From JAVBNC01 sp031551765 (GTDB taxonomy: Bacteria; Desulfobacterota; Desulfovibrionia; Desulfovibrionales; Desulfovibrionaceae): DNA of 8,480 bases. The stretch's first letter is position 1. The number at the start of each line of letters is the position of its first letter. The notes beneath the pieces were generated by a model, which searched no databases, had not been told where the DNA came from, and was given only the letters and a program-made list of their open reading frames with translations. Where the stretch lies: assembly GCA_031551765.1 (NCBI GenBank), contig JAVBNC010000072.1, positions 1 through 8,480 of the forward strand, read 5' to 3'. Below, one piece after another: positions 1 to 5,726 of the stretch. Both the position numbers and the translations under genes were made by a program.

Positions 1-33
1 CAGGTGCTGGGCCCCGGGCGGCGGGGGTAAGGC

Positions 34-63
34 AAAACCCCCTTTTGGCAAAACGGGGGTTTT
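34..63. terminator. Probable bidirectional intrinsic terminator
   Basis: CCCCC (38-42) pairs with GGGGG (55-59). TTTT (43-46) can pair with AAAA (50-53), leaving a small loop and a bulged C at 54. Outside the stem, AAAA (34-37) faces TTTT (60-63), so a T-run follows the stem on both strands (five T on plus, four on minus). It could end a rightward gene lying left of the window, and could also stop leftward transcripts of the ABC operon about 360 bases after its last stop codon. The wide spacing to that operon makes the second role uncertain. Confidence 0.6.
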
Positions 64-202
64 TCCCTTCCCCCGGACCCCCATCCCTTTCCCCTAAAAA
101 CTTTGACAGGGTAATGGGGGCGTTTCTCTTTGATGTGAGCGAACCGTACAATTATCGGTAAGCGCTTTTCAGCCTCTCAAACCAGCGCCCGACAGTATGT
201 GA

Positions 203-273
203 GCGCCGTGGCGCGACAATTCCGCAGGATAGCGGAATTGCCCGCCGGGGTCCTCCCCGGCGCCCCGAAGGGG
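203..273. repeat. Cluster of four adjacent perfect hairpins
   Basis: Four perfect inverted repeats stand in a row: GCGCC/GGCGC (203-207/210-214), CAATTCCGC/GCGGAATTG (217-225/232-240), CGCCGGGG/CCCCGGCG (243-250/255-262) and CCCC/GGGG (263-266/270-273). None is followed by a T-run on either strand, so they are not canonical intrinsic terminators. They could protect the 3' end of the leftward ABC transcript or be part of a dispersed palindromic element. No function is shown by the sequence alone. Confidence 0.5.
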
Positions 274-344
274 TGAGGGCCAGGACGGCCCGAATCAACA
301 GAACGGCAGATAAGCACGCTTTTCTTAGTCGCCCTGAAAGGGGT

Positions 345-386
345 CCAGGGGCGACAGCCCTTGGCGGGTGCAGGGCAGCGCCCTGC
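345..386. repeat. Tandem-hairpin element, REP-like
   Basis: The first stem pairs CCAGGGGC (345-352) with GCCCTTGG (357-364), seven Watson-Crick pairs plus one G-T. The second is a perfect seven-pair stem, GCAGGGC (370-376) with GCCCTGC (380-386). It begins 35 bases beyond the stop codon of the last ABC gene, and there is no T-run. The arrangement resembles GC-rich intergenic palindromes that recur in many bacterial genomes; that resemblance is from memory, and copy number cannot be judged from one window. A role in stabilising the end of the operon mRNA is possible. Confidence 0.45.
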
Positions 387-420
387 TCTCACTCTTGGAT
401 GGCTTCGACAACTCAGCCTT

Positions 421-1305
421 TCATCCCCGCTGCGGCATGCCCTGGTCCTGGCCCATCTGGGAGTAGGCTTCCAGGAAGTCGGCGGCGTTGACCGCGCCGG
501 AGGCGAAGGATTTCATGGCTTCCTCGTGCAGCAGTTCCAGGGCTTCGCGCTTGATGGCCAGGTATTCGGGCGAGGCCATCATGGTGAATTCGCGGGGCCG
601 GGGCAGGTCCACTTCCATGACCTGCTTCACGGTACAGGGCTGGTTGGTGAGAATGACCAGGCGGTCCGCCAGAAAAATGCCCTCTTCCAGTTCCGAGGTG
701 ACGAAAAGGTTGGTGCCCCGGTGCTCCTCGAACAGGCGCACGTAGTATTCCTGCATCAGGGCGCGGGTCATGGCGTCCAGGCCCCGGAAGGGCTCGTCCA
801 TGAACATGACCTTGGGGCGGTTGATCATGGCCCGCACCAGCTCGGCCCGGCGCTGCATGCCGCCGGAAAGCTGGGAAGGGAACTTGTCCTTGAAGTCTTC
901 CAGGCCCACCAGTTCCAGCAGCTTCATGGTGGTTTCGGCCAGTTCCTTCTCGGGCATTTCCTTGCGCACTTTGGGGCCGTAGCTGACGTTCTCGAAGGTG
1001 GTCATCCAGGGGAAGAGCGCGGTTTCCTGGAACACGACCAGACGATCGGGGCCGGGCCCGGTGATTTCCTTGCCGTCCAGGGTGATGGACCCGGCGTCGA
1101 TCTTTTCATACCCGGCCAGGACATTGATCAGCGTGCTTTTACCGCAGCCGGAAGGCCCGATAAGCACGGTGAGCTTGCCTTTTTCCAGCAGAAAGGTGCA
1201 GTCGTGCAGCACTTGCCGGCACATGACCCCGGCGCCATAGGTCTTGGTTATGCCCGTGACGTTCATTTCTCCGGCGCTCAGACCGGGGGCGAGCATTTGG
1301 CTCAT
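421..1305 (-). CDS. Sulfonate/nitrate-type ABC transporter ATPase 2 (non-consensus H-loop)
   Basis: This 294-residue cytoplasmic ATPase of the SsuB/TauB/NrtD family powers import through the permeases encoded beside it. Visible motifs are Walker A GPSGCGKST (50-58), Q-loop Gln93 in VVFQETALFPWMT, signature LSGGM (146-150), and Walker B VMFMDEP with Glu171 (166-172). The H-loop reads FVTSELEEG, so the switch histidine is replaced by Ser204 (codon at 694-696). It is the last gene of the operon. It starts 12 bases after the permease 2 stop, with a modest AAGGACGG ribosome site. The N-terminal extension (about 15 residues) and C-terminal tail (beyond about 270) are slightly longer than in ATPase 1. 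Its C-terminal segment PRPREF..SPEYLAIKREAL closely matches that of ATPase 1, showing the two are paralogues. The family assignment is firm. The substrate is inferred only from the divergent sulfite-lyase gene. Confidence 0.93.
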   Translation of the reverse strand: MSQMLAPGLSAGEMNVTGITKTYGAGVMCRQVLHDCTFLLEKGKLTVLIGPSGCGKSTLINVLAGYEKIDAGSITLDGKEITGPGPDRLVVFQETALFPWMTTFENVSYGPKVRKEMPEKELAETTMKLLELVGLEDFKDKFPSQLSGGMQRRAELVRAMINRPKVMFMDEPFRGLDAMTRALMQEYYVRLFEEHRGTNLFVTSELEEGIFLADRLVILTNQPCTVKQVMEVDLPRPREFTMMASPEYLAIKREALELLHEEAMKSFASGAVNAADFLEAYSQMGQDQGMPQRG

Positions 1306-1317
1306 AAGCTACCGTCC

Positions 1318-2136
1318 TTATCTCGTACGCAGCCAGGGGGTGAAGCGGCTGCCGATGTAGCGGATGAAGGCCGACGAGATGTACCCGGCAATGCCGATAC
1401 TCATCATGCCCACCACGATCAGGGGGAATTCGCCGGCCACGTAGCCGCGCCAGGTCAGATAGCCGAGGCCGGTCTGGCTGGCGATCATTTCCGCCGCCAC
1501 CACCACGGCCCAGGTAATGCCCATGCCCACGGTCATGCCCACCACCACGCTGGGGAGGGACGCGGGCAAAAGAACGGTCCAGAAAATGGTCCAGCGGGAC
1601 GCGCCCAGGGAATAGGCCGCCCGGATATAGCGCACGTCTATCGCGCCTATGCCTTCCACGATGTTCAGCACCACGGTGAAGAACGCGCCCAGAAAGGTCA
1701 CGAACATCATGCTCATTTCCGGGGTGGGCCAGAAAATGACGGACACGGGCACCCAGGCCAGGGGCGGCACGGGACGCATGATTTCAAAGATGGGATAGAT
1801 GGTTTCGCGGGCCACGCGGTTGGCGCCGAGCAAAAGGCCCAGCGGCACCCCCAGGATCTGGGCCACCACGAAACCGGTGAGGATGCGGATCATGCTGTCT
1901 TTCCAGGACAGCCAGTAGTAGAGCTCGTGCAGCTGCACCCAGAGGGAGCGCAGCACTTCCGTGGGCGCGGGCACGTTGCCGATAATGGGCAGCCCGAAAC
2001 GGGTGCAGAATTCCCAGAACACGGTAAAGCCCACGATGGAGACGATACCGCGCGCGAAGGAGATGTTGAGGACCTGCTTTTTGCAGCGTTCCCAGGAGAA
2101 ACAGGTGGTGTTTGCCGCTATTGCTTGTTGTGACAT
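1318..2136 (-). CDS. Sulfonate/nitrate-type ABC transporter permease 2
   Basis: This 272-residue inner-membrane permease belongs to the binding-protein-dependent transport family (SsuC/TauC/NrtB-like). Hydrophobic segments lie near residues 30-44, 85-105, 128-160, 198-218 and 238-258. The cytoplasmic EAA loop, which docks on the ATPase, is visible as RAAYSLGA (172-179) followed by LPASLP (190-195). The segment RPVPPLAWVPVSVIFWP (121-137) is almost repeated in permease 1 (RPIPMRAWVPLSILMWP), so the two are paralogues. The ATG at 2136 follows AGGGAG, which overlaps the TAG stop of ATPase 1. The intergenic gap is only ten bases, implying translational coupling. Length is normal for the family. 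It probably pairs with permease 1 to form a heterodimeric pore, though a homodimer serving a second transporter cannot be excluded. Confidence 0.93.
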   Translation of the reverse strand: MSQQAIAANTTCFSWERCKKQVLNISFARGIVSIVGFTVFWEFCTRFGLPIIGNVPAPTEVLRSLWVQLHELYYWLSWKDSMIRILTGFVVAQILGVPLGLLLGANRVARETIYPIFEIMRPVPPLAWVPVSVIFWPTPEMSMMFVTFLGAFFTVVLNIVEGIGAIDVRYIRAAYSLGASRWTIFWTVLLPASLPSVVVGMTVGMGITWAVVVAAEMIASQTGLGYLTWRGYVAGEFPLIVVGMMSIGIAGYISSAFIRYIGSRFTPWLRTR

Positions 2137-2146
2137 ATGTTTCTCC

Positions 2147-2986
2147 CTACATTTCCCGCTCGCCGGCCTTAAAGGCTTTCAGGGCCTCTTCGTGCACGGC
2201 CGCGATGCATTCTTCCTTCAGGCGCAGGTAGTCCGGCGAGGAAAGCACGCGGAAGTCGCGGGGGCGGGGTATGTTCACGTCCAGCACCTTCTTGATGGTG
2301 GCCGGACGGGTGGTCATGATGTAGACCTTGCTCCCCAGGAAAATGGCCTCTTCCAGGTCGTGGGTGATGAAAAACACCGTGGTTTTGCTTCTGTCGTACA
2401 CGTCCAGCAGGAACTGGTGCACCACGGTCTTGGTCAGCGCGTCCATGGCCCGGAAGGGTTCGTCCAGCAGCAGCACGCGCGGGTCGTTCATCATGGCCCG
2501 GGCAATTTCCACCCGGCGGCGCATGCCGGAGGAAATTTCGCTGGGGTAGTTGCCGGCTATGCCCATCAGGCCCATCTGGCCCAGCATGTAGTGGGCTTTG
2601 TCCCTGGCTTCCTTCTCGGACATGGTGGCCTGCATGGTGGGGCCGAAGACCACGTTTTCCAGCACGGTCATCCAAGGGAACAGCGCCCCGTGCTGAAAGA
2701 CCACGATGCGGTCCGAACCCGGTTCCGGCGTGCATTCGCCGTTGCACAGAAGCTCGCCGTCCAGGTGGATTTCGCCGTCGGTAATGCCGTGAAAGCCCGC
2801 AATGGCGTTCAAGAGCGTCGTCTTGCCGCAGCCGGAAGGACCCACCACCACGCAGAATTCCCCGGCTTCTATCTCCATGGAACAGTTGTCCACGGCCAGC
2901 ACCCTGGCCCCGTCCGGGTCGTAGATTTTGCTGACGTTGCGGATGCTGATCCGCCCTCTTTCCTGTATTTGCGGAACCGCGCTCAT
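2147..2986 (-). CDS. Sulfonate/nitrate-type ABC transporter ATPase 1
   Basis: This 279-residue cytoplasmic ATPase belongs to the SsuB/TauB/NrtD family. Motifs in order are Walker A GPSGCGKTT (49-57), Q-loop Gln98 in VVFQHGALFPWMT, signature ISSGM (151-155), Walker B VLLLDEP with Glu176 (171-177), D-loop AMDALT (180-185) and a normal H-loop with His209 in FFITHDLEEA. The signature departs from LSGGQ because the first glycine is serine. I chose the ATG at 2986 over one eight codons upstream. It has GGGAGG at 2994-2999 with normal spacing, and it overlaps the TGA of permease 1 in an ATGA arrangement, typical of coupled translation. Paired with ATPase 2 it would give one consensus and one degenerate ATP site. 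Family identity is certain; the transported compound is not shown by this protein. Confidence 0.93.
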   Translation of the reverse strand: MSAVPQIQERGRISIRNVSKIYDPDGARVLAVDNCSMEIEAGEFCVVVGPSGCGKTTLLNAIAGFHGITDGEIHLDGELLCNGECTPEPGSDRIVVFQHGALFPWMTVLENVVFGPTMQATMSEKEARDKAHYMLGQMGLMGIAGNYPSEISSGMRRRVEIARAMMNDPRVLLLDEPFRAMDALTKTVVHQFLLDVYDRSKTTVFFITHDLEEAIFLGSKVYIMTTRPATIKKVLDVNIPRPRDFRVLSSPDYLRLKEECIAAVHEEALKAFKAGEREM

Positions 2987-3855
2987 CGTGCCGCCTCCCG
3001 TACTTTCCACTGCATGAGCCTGTCGCCCACCAGCCTGATAATGACGCTGCTCAGGGAACCCACCACGCCCAGGGTGACCATGGCGATAATGATGACGGGG
3101 TACTGGACCAGGATGAAAGAGTTCCAGATCAGGTAGCCCAGCCCGAATTCGCCGGCCAGCATTTCACCGGCCACCAGCGAGAACCAGGCGAAACCCATGC
3201 TGATTTGCAGCCCCGTGAAGATAAAGGGCAGCGCCCCGGGCAGAATGACTTTCATGAACACCTGGCGCGGTTTCGCGCCCAGGGAGGATGCGGCCCGGAA
3301 GTAGACCTCGTCGATGGATTCCACGCCCAGCAAAGTGTTCAGCACCGTGGCGAAAAAAGAGCCCAGAAAGGTCAGAAAGATGATGGAGGCCTCCCGGCCG
3401 GGCCACATCAGAATGGACAGCGGCACCCAGGCCCGCATGGGGATGGGCCGCAGCACTTCCAGCAGGGGGAAGGTGTAGTCTTTGAAGGTTTTTTTCCAGC
3501 CCATGAACAGCCCCACGGGCACGCCCAGCGCGGTGGCCAGCACAAAGGCCTGCAACACCCTCCAGATGCTGACGCCGATATGGTGGTAGAAGTCGGGCGT
3601 GTACACGGAAATGCCGTAAATGGGGTCCTTGGACAGCAGCTCTTGCAGGCTGGCCGCCGGACCGGGCAATTTGTTGAACAGGGGCAGGTTGAAATATTCC
3701 GTCAGCACGTACCAGACCGCTACAAAGCCGAACAGGCCGAGCAGGCTGTAGTAAGGCGAGGGACTTTTCAGCCAGTCCGCGAAGCGGATGCAGGTCAGCC
3801 GGAAGGGGCTTATTTCCAGGCATTCGCCGTTGGGGGTGGTGGTGGGGGTAGACAA
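2983..3855 (-). CDS. Sulfonate/nitrate-type ABC transporter permease 1 (TTG start)
   Basis: This 290-residue inner-membrane permease is of the SsuC/TauC/NrtB type. Hydrophobic segments lie near residues 37-53, 98-119, 155-177, 211-232 and 252-276. The EAA loop reads RAASSLGA (187-194) and LPGALP (205-210). I place the start at TTG 3855-3853 because a GGGAGG box (3862-3867) sits six bases upstream. The frame stays open to an ATG at 3933, but that ATG lies inside the terminator hairpin behind the binding-protein gene and would add 26 Arg/Pro/Gly-rich residues with no ribosome site. The resulting N-terminus is Thr/Pro-rich and precedes an amphipathic stretch and the first membrane segment. The last bases overlap ATPase 1 as ATGA. 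This gene would be translated only from transcripts that read through the terminator at 3902-3938 or start between the two genes. Confidence 0.9.
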   Translation of the reverse strand: MSTPTTTPNGECLEISPFRLTCIRFADWLKSPSPYYSLLGLFGFVAVWYVLTEYFNLPLFNKLPGPAASLQELLSKDPIYGISVYTPDFYHHIGVSIWRVLQAFVLATALGVPVGLFMGWKKTFKDYTFPLLEVLRPIPMRAWVPLSILMWPGREASIIFLTFLGSFFATVLNTLLGVESIDEVYFRAASSLGAKPRQVFMKVILPGALPFIFTGLQISMGFAWFSLVAGEMLAGEFGLGYLIWNSFILVQYPVIIIAMVTLGVVGSLSSVIIRLVGDRLMQWKVREAAR

Positions 3856-3861
3856 GGGAAT

Positions 3862-3867
3862 CCTCCC
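3862..3867 (-). promoter_or_regulatory. Ribosome binding site deciding a TTG start
   Basis: CCTCCC on the plus strand reads GGGAGG on the coding strand, six bases before the TTG at 3855. The other four minus-strand genes have ATG starts, three of them with similarly placed GGGAGG/AGGGAG boxes. No ATG in this frame has comparable support, so the TTG is preferred. Confidence 0.75.
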
Positions 3868-3901
3868 GGTCAAAGGTCGCCCGGCGCCGTCAGGCGCCTT
3901 G

Positions 3902-3938
3902 AAAAACCGCCGCGGGCGCGCTTTCGCGCCCACGGCGG
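3902..3938 (-). terminator. Intrinsic terminator between binding-protein gene and permease 1
   Basis: Read on the minus strand, CCGCCG pairs with CGGCGG (3938-3933 with 3912-3907). After one mismatch, GGGCGCG pairs with CGCGCCC (3931-3925 with 3920-3914) around an AAAG loop. Five T follow at once (3906-3902). It begins nine bases after the TAA of the binding-protein gene. This is a textbook factor-independent terminator placed inside an operon. It would let most transcripts end after the binding protein and only some continue into the membrane components, matching the usual excess of periplasmic binding protein over permease and ATPase. Confidence 0.85.
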
Positions 3939-3947
3939 CCGTTTGCT

Positions 3948-5063
3948 TTAGTCTTTGAACGGGCAGTCCTTGGGCAGGCCGCCCTTGATGTAGCCCAGGG
4001 TCGCGTCAGGGGCCACGGGCTTGTAGCCGGCTTCCTTGAACACCTGGCGGGCCAGGGAATCGTCCACGGTGCCGTCCTTCAGCTTGTCCACGGCAATGAC
4101 TTTTTCCTTGAACAGGAAAGGAGCCACGGTGGCGATATTGGCGCGTTCCTTGTCGTTGAAGTAGTAGGACTTCCATTCGCGGGTCATGTTGGTGCTGCTG
4201 GAGGGCACATGACCGTAAATGGAGTACCACAGCACCTTCTTGGGGATACCGGTGGCGTACTTGGAAACCATCTCAATGACCTTCACCTGGTTGGCGGGGT
4301 CCATGAGGTAGCGCTGCGATTCCAGTTCGGAACGCATGTAGCCCTTGGCCACTTCCGGGTACTTCTTCATGAAGTCGGCGCGCATGACCACAATGCCCAG
4401 GTCCGGGTTGTCGCAGGCGCGGCCGTCGGCCACGATGCGGGCAATGCCTTCGCCCACGTCGGTGGCGATACGGGAAAGGGTGGGCTCCCACAGAGAAGCC
4501 GCGTCCAGCTTGCCGATACGGAAGTTGGTGGCGATAACCTCAATGGACTGGTTCAGGTATTCGCCGGGCTTGACGTTATACTTCTCAAAGAAGCGGCGCA
4601 GATACTGGTCGGAAGCGCTGCCCTTGGGCGCGGCGATAACTTTGCCGTTCAGCCACTTGGCCAGCTCTTCGTTGCTCTTGAACTGGGGGGCGTCCTTACG
4701 CACCAGAACCAGCGAACAGCGGGTGCCTTCCGACATGCCGCTCGTTGCCACCATTTTGATTTCCGCCTGTTTGTCCTTGGAGCAGAGAATGGTGGCGGGC
4801 ATAACGCTCATGTGGCCCACCACGGCTTTGCCGGCCAGCATGTTGTTGGCCACCACGGTGCCCTGCAGGGCGGGCATGAACTCGAACTCCGTCCCGGCGG
4901 GAACGTACTTCTTCCACAGCCCCAGTTCGGCGTTGACGATGACCTGGTAGGAAATGGTGTCATAAGGCTGGAAGCCGATGGTGAATTTTTCGGCCCGGGC
5001 CGGGCCCGCCCCCAAAGAGAAAACGATCACCAGCAGGGCGCAGAACAGACTGAGACGCTTCAT
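3948..5063 (-). CDS. Periplasmic substrate-binding protein of ABC importer (sulfonate/taurine/nitrate family)
   Basis: This 371-residue periplasmic protein of the NMT1/SsuA/TauA-like family captures substrate for the importer encoded downstream. The N-terminus is a clear Sec signal peptide: MKR, then a hydrophobic core (LSLFCALLVIVFSLG), then cleavage probably after ARA (residue 24). There is no lipobox, so it should be soluble in the periplasm. The mature protein opens EKFTIGFQPYDTISYQVIVNAELGLWKK, the usual first lobe of this family. The segment AAPKGSASDQYLRRFFEKY and the later LDAASLWEPTLSRIA, containing the family's typical W-E-P motif, fit the second lobe. I chose ATG 5063 because GGGAGG stands at 5076-5071. 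The frame extends 14 codons upstream without a ribosome site and would spoil the signal peptide. It is the first gene of the operon and is divergent from islA. Isethionate or taurine is the likely ligand by context; nitrate-, cyanate- or aromatic-sulfonate-type ligands remain possible. Confidence 0.9.
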   Translation of the reverse strand: MKRLSLFCALLVIVFSLGAGPARAEKFTIGFQPYDTISYQVIVNAELGLWKKYVPAGTEFEFMPALQGTVVANNMLAGKAVVGHMSVMPATILCSKDKQAEIKMVATSGMSEGTRCSLVLVRKDAPQFKSNEELAKWLNGKVIAAPKGSASDQYLRRFFEKYNVKPGEYLNQSIEVIATNFRIGKLDAASLWEPTLSRIATDVGEGIARIVADGRACDNPDLGIVVMRADFMKKYPEVAKGYMRSELESQRYLMDPANQVKVIEMVSKYATGIPKKVLWYSIYGHVPSSSTNMTREWKSYYFNDKERANIATVAPFLFKEKVIAVDKLKDGTVDDSLARQVFKEAGYKPVAPDATLGYIKGGLPKDCPFKD

Positions 5064-5162
5064 GCGAGAACCTCCCGAAGGTTTGGATGGGGAAGAGGCA
5101 AACATTTGCCGTGTATTCTCAAACAGCTTTGTCGCTGCCGTGGAGCTGGCGTCCGCGCGGGC

Positions 5163-5209
5163 CTTGTTGCAAGCCCGCCTCCGGAAATCCGGGGCTTTTA
5201 TGCAACAAG
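5163..5209. promoter_or_regulatory. Nested inverted repeat in leader of the ABC operon
   Basis: The outer arms CTTGTTGCA (5163-5171) and TGCAACAAG (5201-5209) are perfect over nine bases. Inside, AGCC (5172-5175) can pair with GGCT (5193-5196), and CCGGA (5181-5185) with TCCGG (5188-5192), with unpaired CGCCT and TTTTA on the two sides. It lies about 100 bases upstream of the binding-protein start. It could be a leader-RNA structure or a pair of operator half-sites. No T-run follows, so it is not an ordinary terminator. Confidence 0.5.
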
Positions 5210-5221
5210 CCCCCGGTGTCG

Positions 5222-5374
5222 TGTGGCAATTTTACAGCAAAAGAAATACCAAAACCCGGCATGCCCTGCGGCAGAAGAGCCGTTCTGAAAGCCCCCCGTT
5301 TTTTTCGCGCCGCCGCGCTCCAAGAGGAAGCGGGATCGGACCCAAAACGCCCCTTATGTTGCAATTTTACATCA
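5222..5374. repeat. Pair of 18-base imperfect direct repeats
   Basis: TGTGGCAATTTTACAGCA (5222-5239) and TGTTGCAATTTTACATCA (5357-5374) match at 16 of 18 positions and share an uninterrupted 11-base core, GCAATTTTACA. They stand 135 bases apart in the divergent control region. Each overlaps a promoter-like box for the minus strand, so they may be binding sites for one regulator or duplicated promoter parts. Confidence 0.5.
5236..5252 (-). promoter_or_regulatory. Candidate sigma-54 promoter for the ABC operon
   Basis: On the minus strand TTGG (5252-5249) and TTGCT (5240-5236) have the required GG-N10-GC spacing. The -12 element is perfect, but the -24 element keeps only TTGGnA of YTGGCACG. 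Transcription would start near 5226, giving a leader of about 160 bases that contains the nested inverted repeat at 5163-5209. This is a weak match, strengthened somewhat by other sigma-54-like boxes in the window. Confidence 0.3.
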
Positions 5375-5425
5375 GACTAACAATCACTGTTATTAACAGC
5401 ATCTCCCACAAGTGAAATTTATCAC
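5364..5425 (-). promoter_or_regulatory. Candidate CRP/FNR-type site with a -10-like box for the ABC operon
   Basis: GTGA-N6-TCAC at 5412-5425 (AGTGA/TCACT arms, 5411-5426) is the core recognition pattern of the CRP/FNR regulator family. On the minus strand a TAAAAT hexamer (5369-5364) could serve as a -10 box without a good -35 box. The inferred start near 5357 puts the centre of the dyad at about -61.5, the standard class I activator position. The CRP/FNR spacing rule is established for enterobacteria; its use here is inference. It competes with the sigma-54 reading at 5236-5252, or the operon may have two promoters. Confidence 0.35.
5387..5399. promoter_or_regulatory. Perfect palindrome, possible operator
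   Basis: CTGTTA and TAACAG flank a single T, giving a perfect 6-1-6 inverted repeat. It lies between the CRP/FNR-like dyad and the TAAAAT box, where a -35 element would be expected. This is a good position for a repressor or second activator site, but no known regulator is recognised. Confidence 0.35.
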
Positions 5426-5525
5426 TATTCTGTTTGTGCGTTTTTGCAACAACACATTTGCACCATCCCCTTGTCCGGGATGAAATGCTGGGGGTATGCT
5501 GCACTCCTGCACAACTTCCGGGGAT

Positions 5526-5541
5526 GATGCATTTTTGCATC
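5526..5541. promoter_or_regulatory. Perfect dyad GATGCA-N4-TGCATC, possible operator
   Basis: Six-base perfect arms surround TTTT. The dyad sits about 200 bases upstream of the predicted islA start of transcription. Distant activators of sigma-54 promoters often bind near this distance or closer. It is also the centre of an unusual local cluster of TGCA tetramers. Confidence 0.35.
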
Positions 5542-5677
5542 GCTACCATTTTCCCCATAAATTCACCAGCCTACAAAATATTCCTGCAATACCACCGCGA
5601 CGCGGCCAGTTGCTGGTTGCGGAATCGCATCGACCCGCGTGGGGCCGCTGGAGACTTCCAGAGATATCATCCTGATT

Positions 5678-5721
5678 TATCAATATTTTTACAAAAAAAC
5701 AACATTGGCACGGTAAATGAT
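5678..5721 (+). promoter_or_regulatory. Candidate sigma-54 promoter of islA with IHF-like site
   Basis: TTGGCACG (5705-5712) is a perfect -24 element (YTGGCACG). After the correct four-base gap stands ATGAT (5717-5721), only a partial match to TTGCW at -12. Directly upstream, TATCAA-N4-TT (5678-5689) matches the IHF consensus WATCAANNNNTTR except for the last base, inside a very AT-rich stretch. IHF bending between a distant activator and the promoter is typical of sigma-54 control. Transcription would start near 5731, 69 bases before the islA ATG. The poor -12 box is the main reason for doubt. Confidence 0.4.
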
Positions 5722-5726
5722 AGTGC

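Larger units (their letters stand above)
1..420. other. Gene-free, hairpin-rich intergenic region
   Basis: I see no credible coding sequence here: the open frames are short, lack a ribosome binding site and have no recognisable protein character. The stretch separates the end of the ABC operon (stop at 421) from whatever lies left of the window. It carries several perfect inverted repeats, listed separately. A TTGACA hexamer at 103-108 has no matching -10 box at normal spacing. No tRNA, rRNA or CRISPR structure was recognised. Confidence 0.6.

Noticed and set aside
103..108. TTGACA as a -35 box
   Set aside because: No acceptable -10 hexamer stands 16-18 bases downstream, and no gene follows on the plus strand.
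361..2133. Long plus-strand open frame opposite ATPase 2 and permease 2
   Set aside because: It is His/Gly/Ala-rich low-complexity translation opposite two well-recognised ABC genes, and is an artefact of their codon use. Similar frames opposite the other ABC genes were rejected for the same reason.
3856..3933. Longer permease 1 starting at ATG 3933
   Set aside because: This ATG lies inside the intrinsic terminator stem, has no ribosome site, and adds Arg/Pro/Gly-rich residues unlike a permease N-terminus.
5441..5465. Additional sigma-54 promoter around TTTTTGCAAC
   Set aside because: TTGC is present, but the GG required ten bases earlier is absent.
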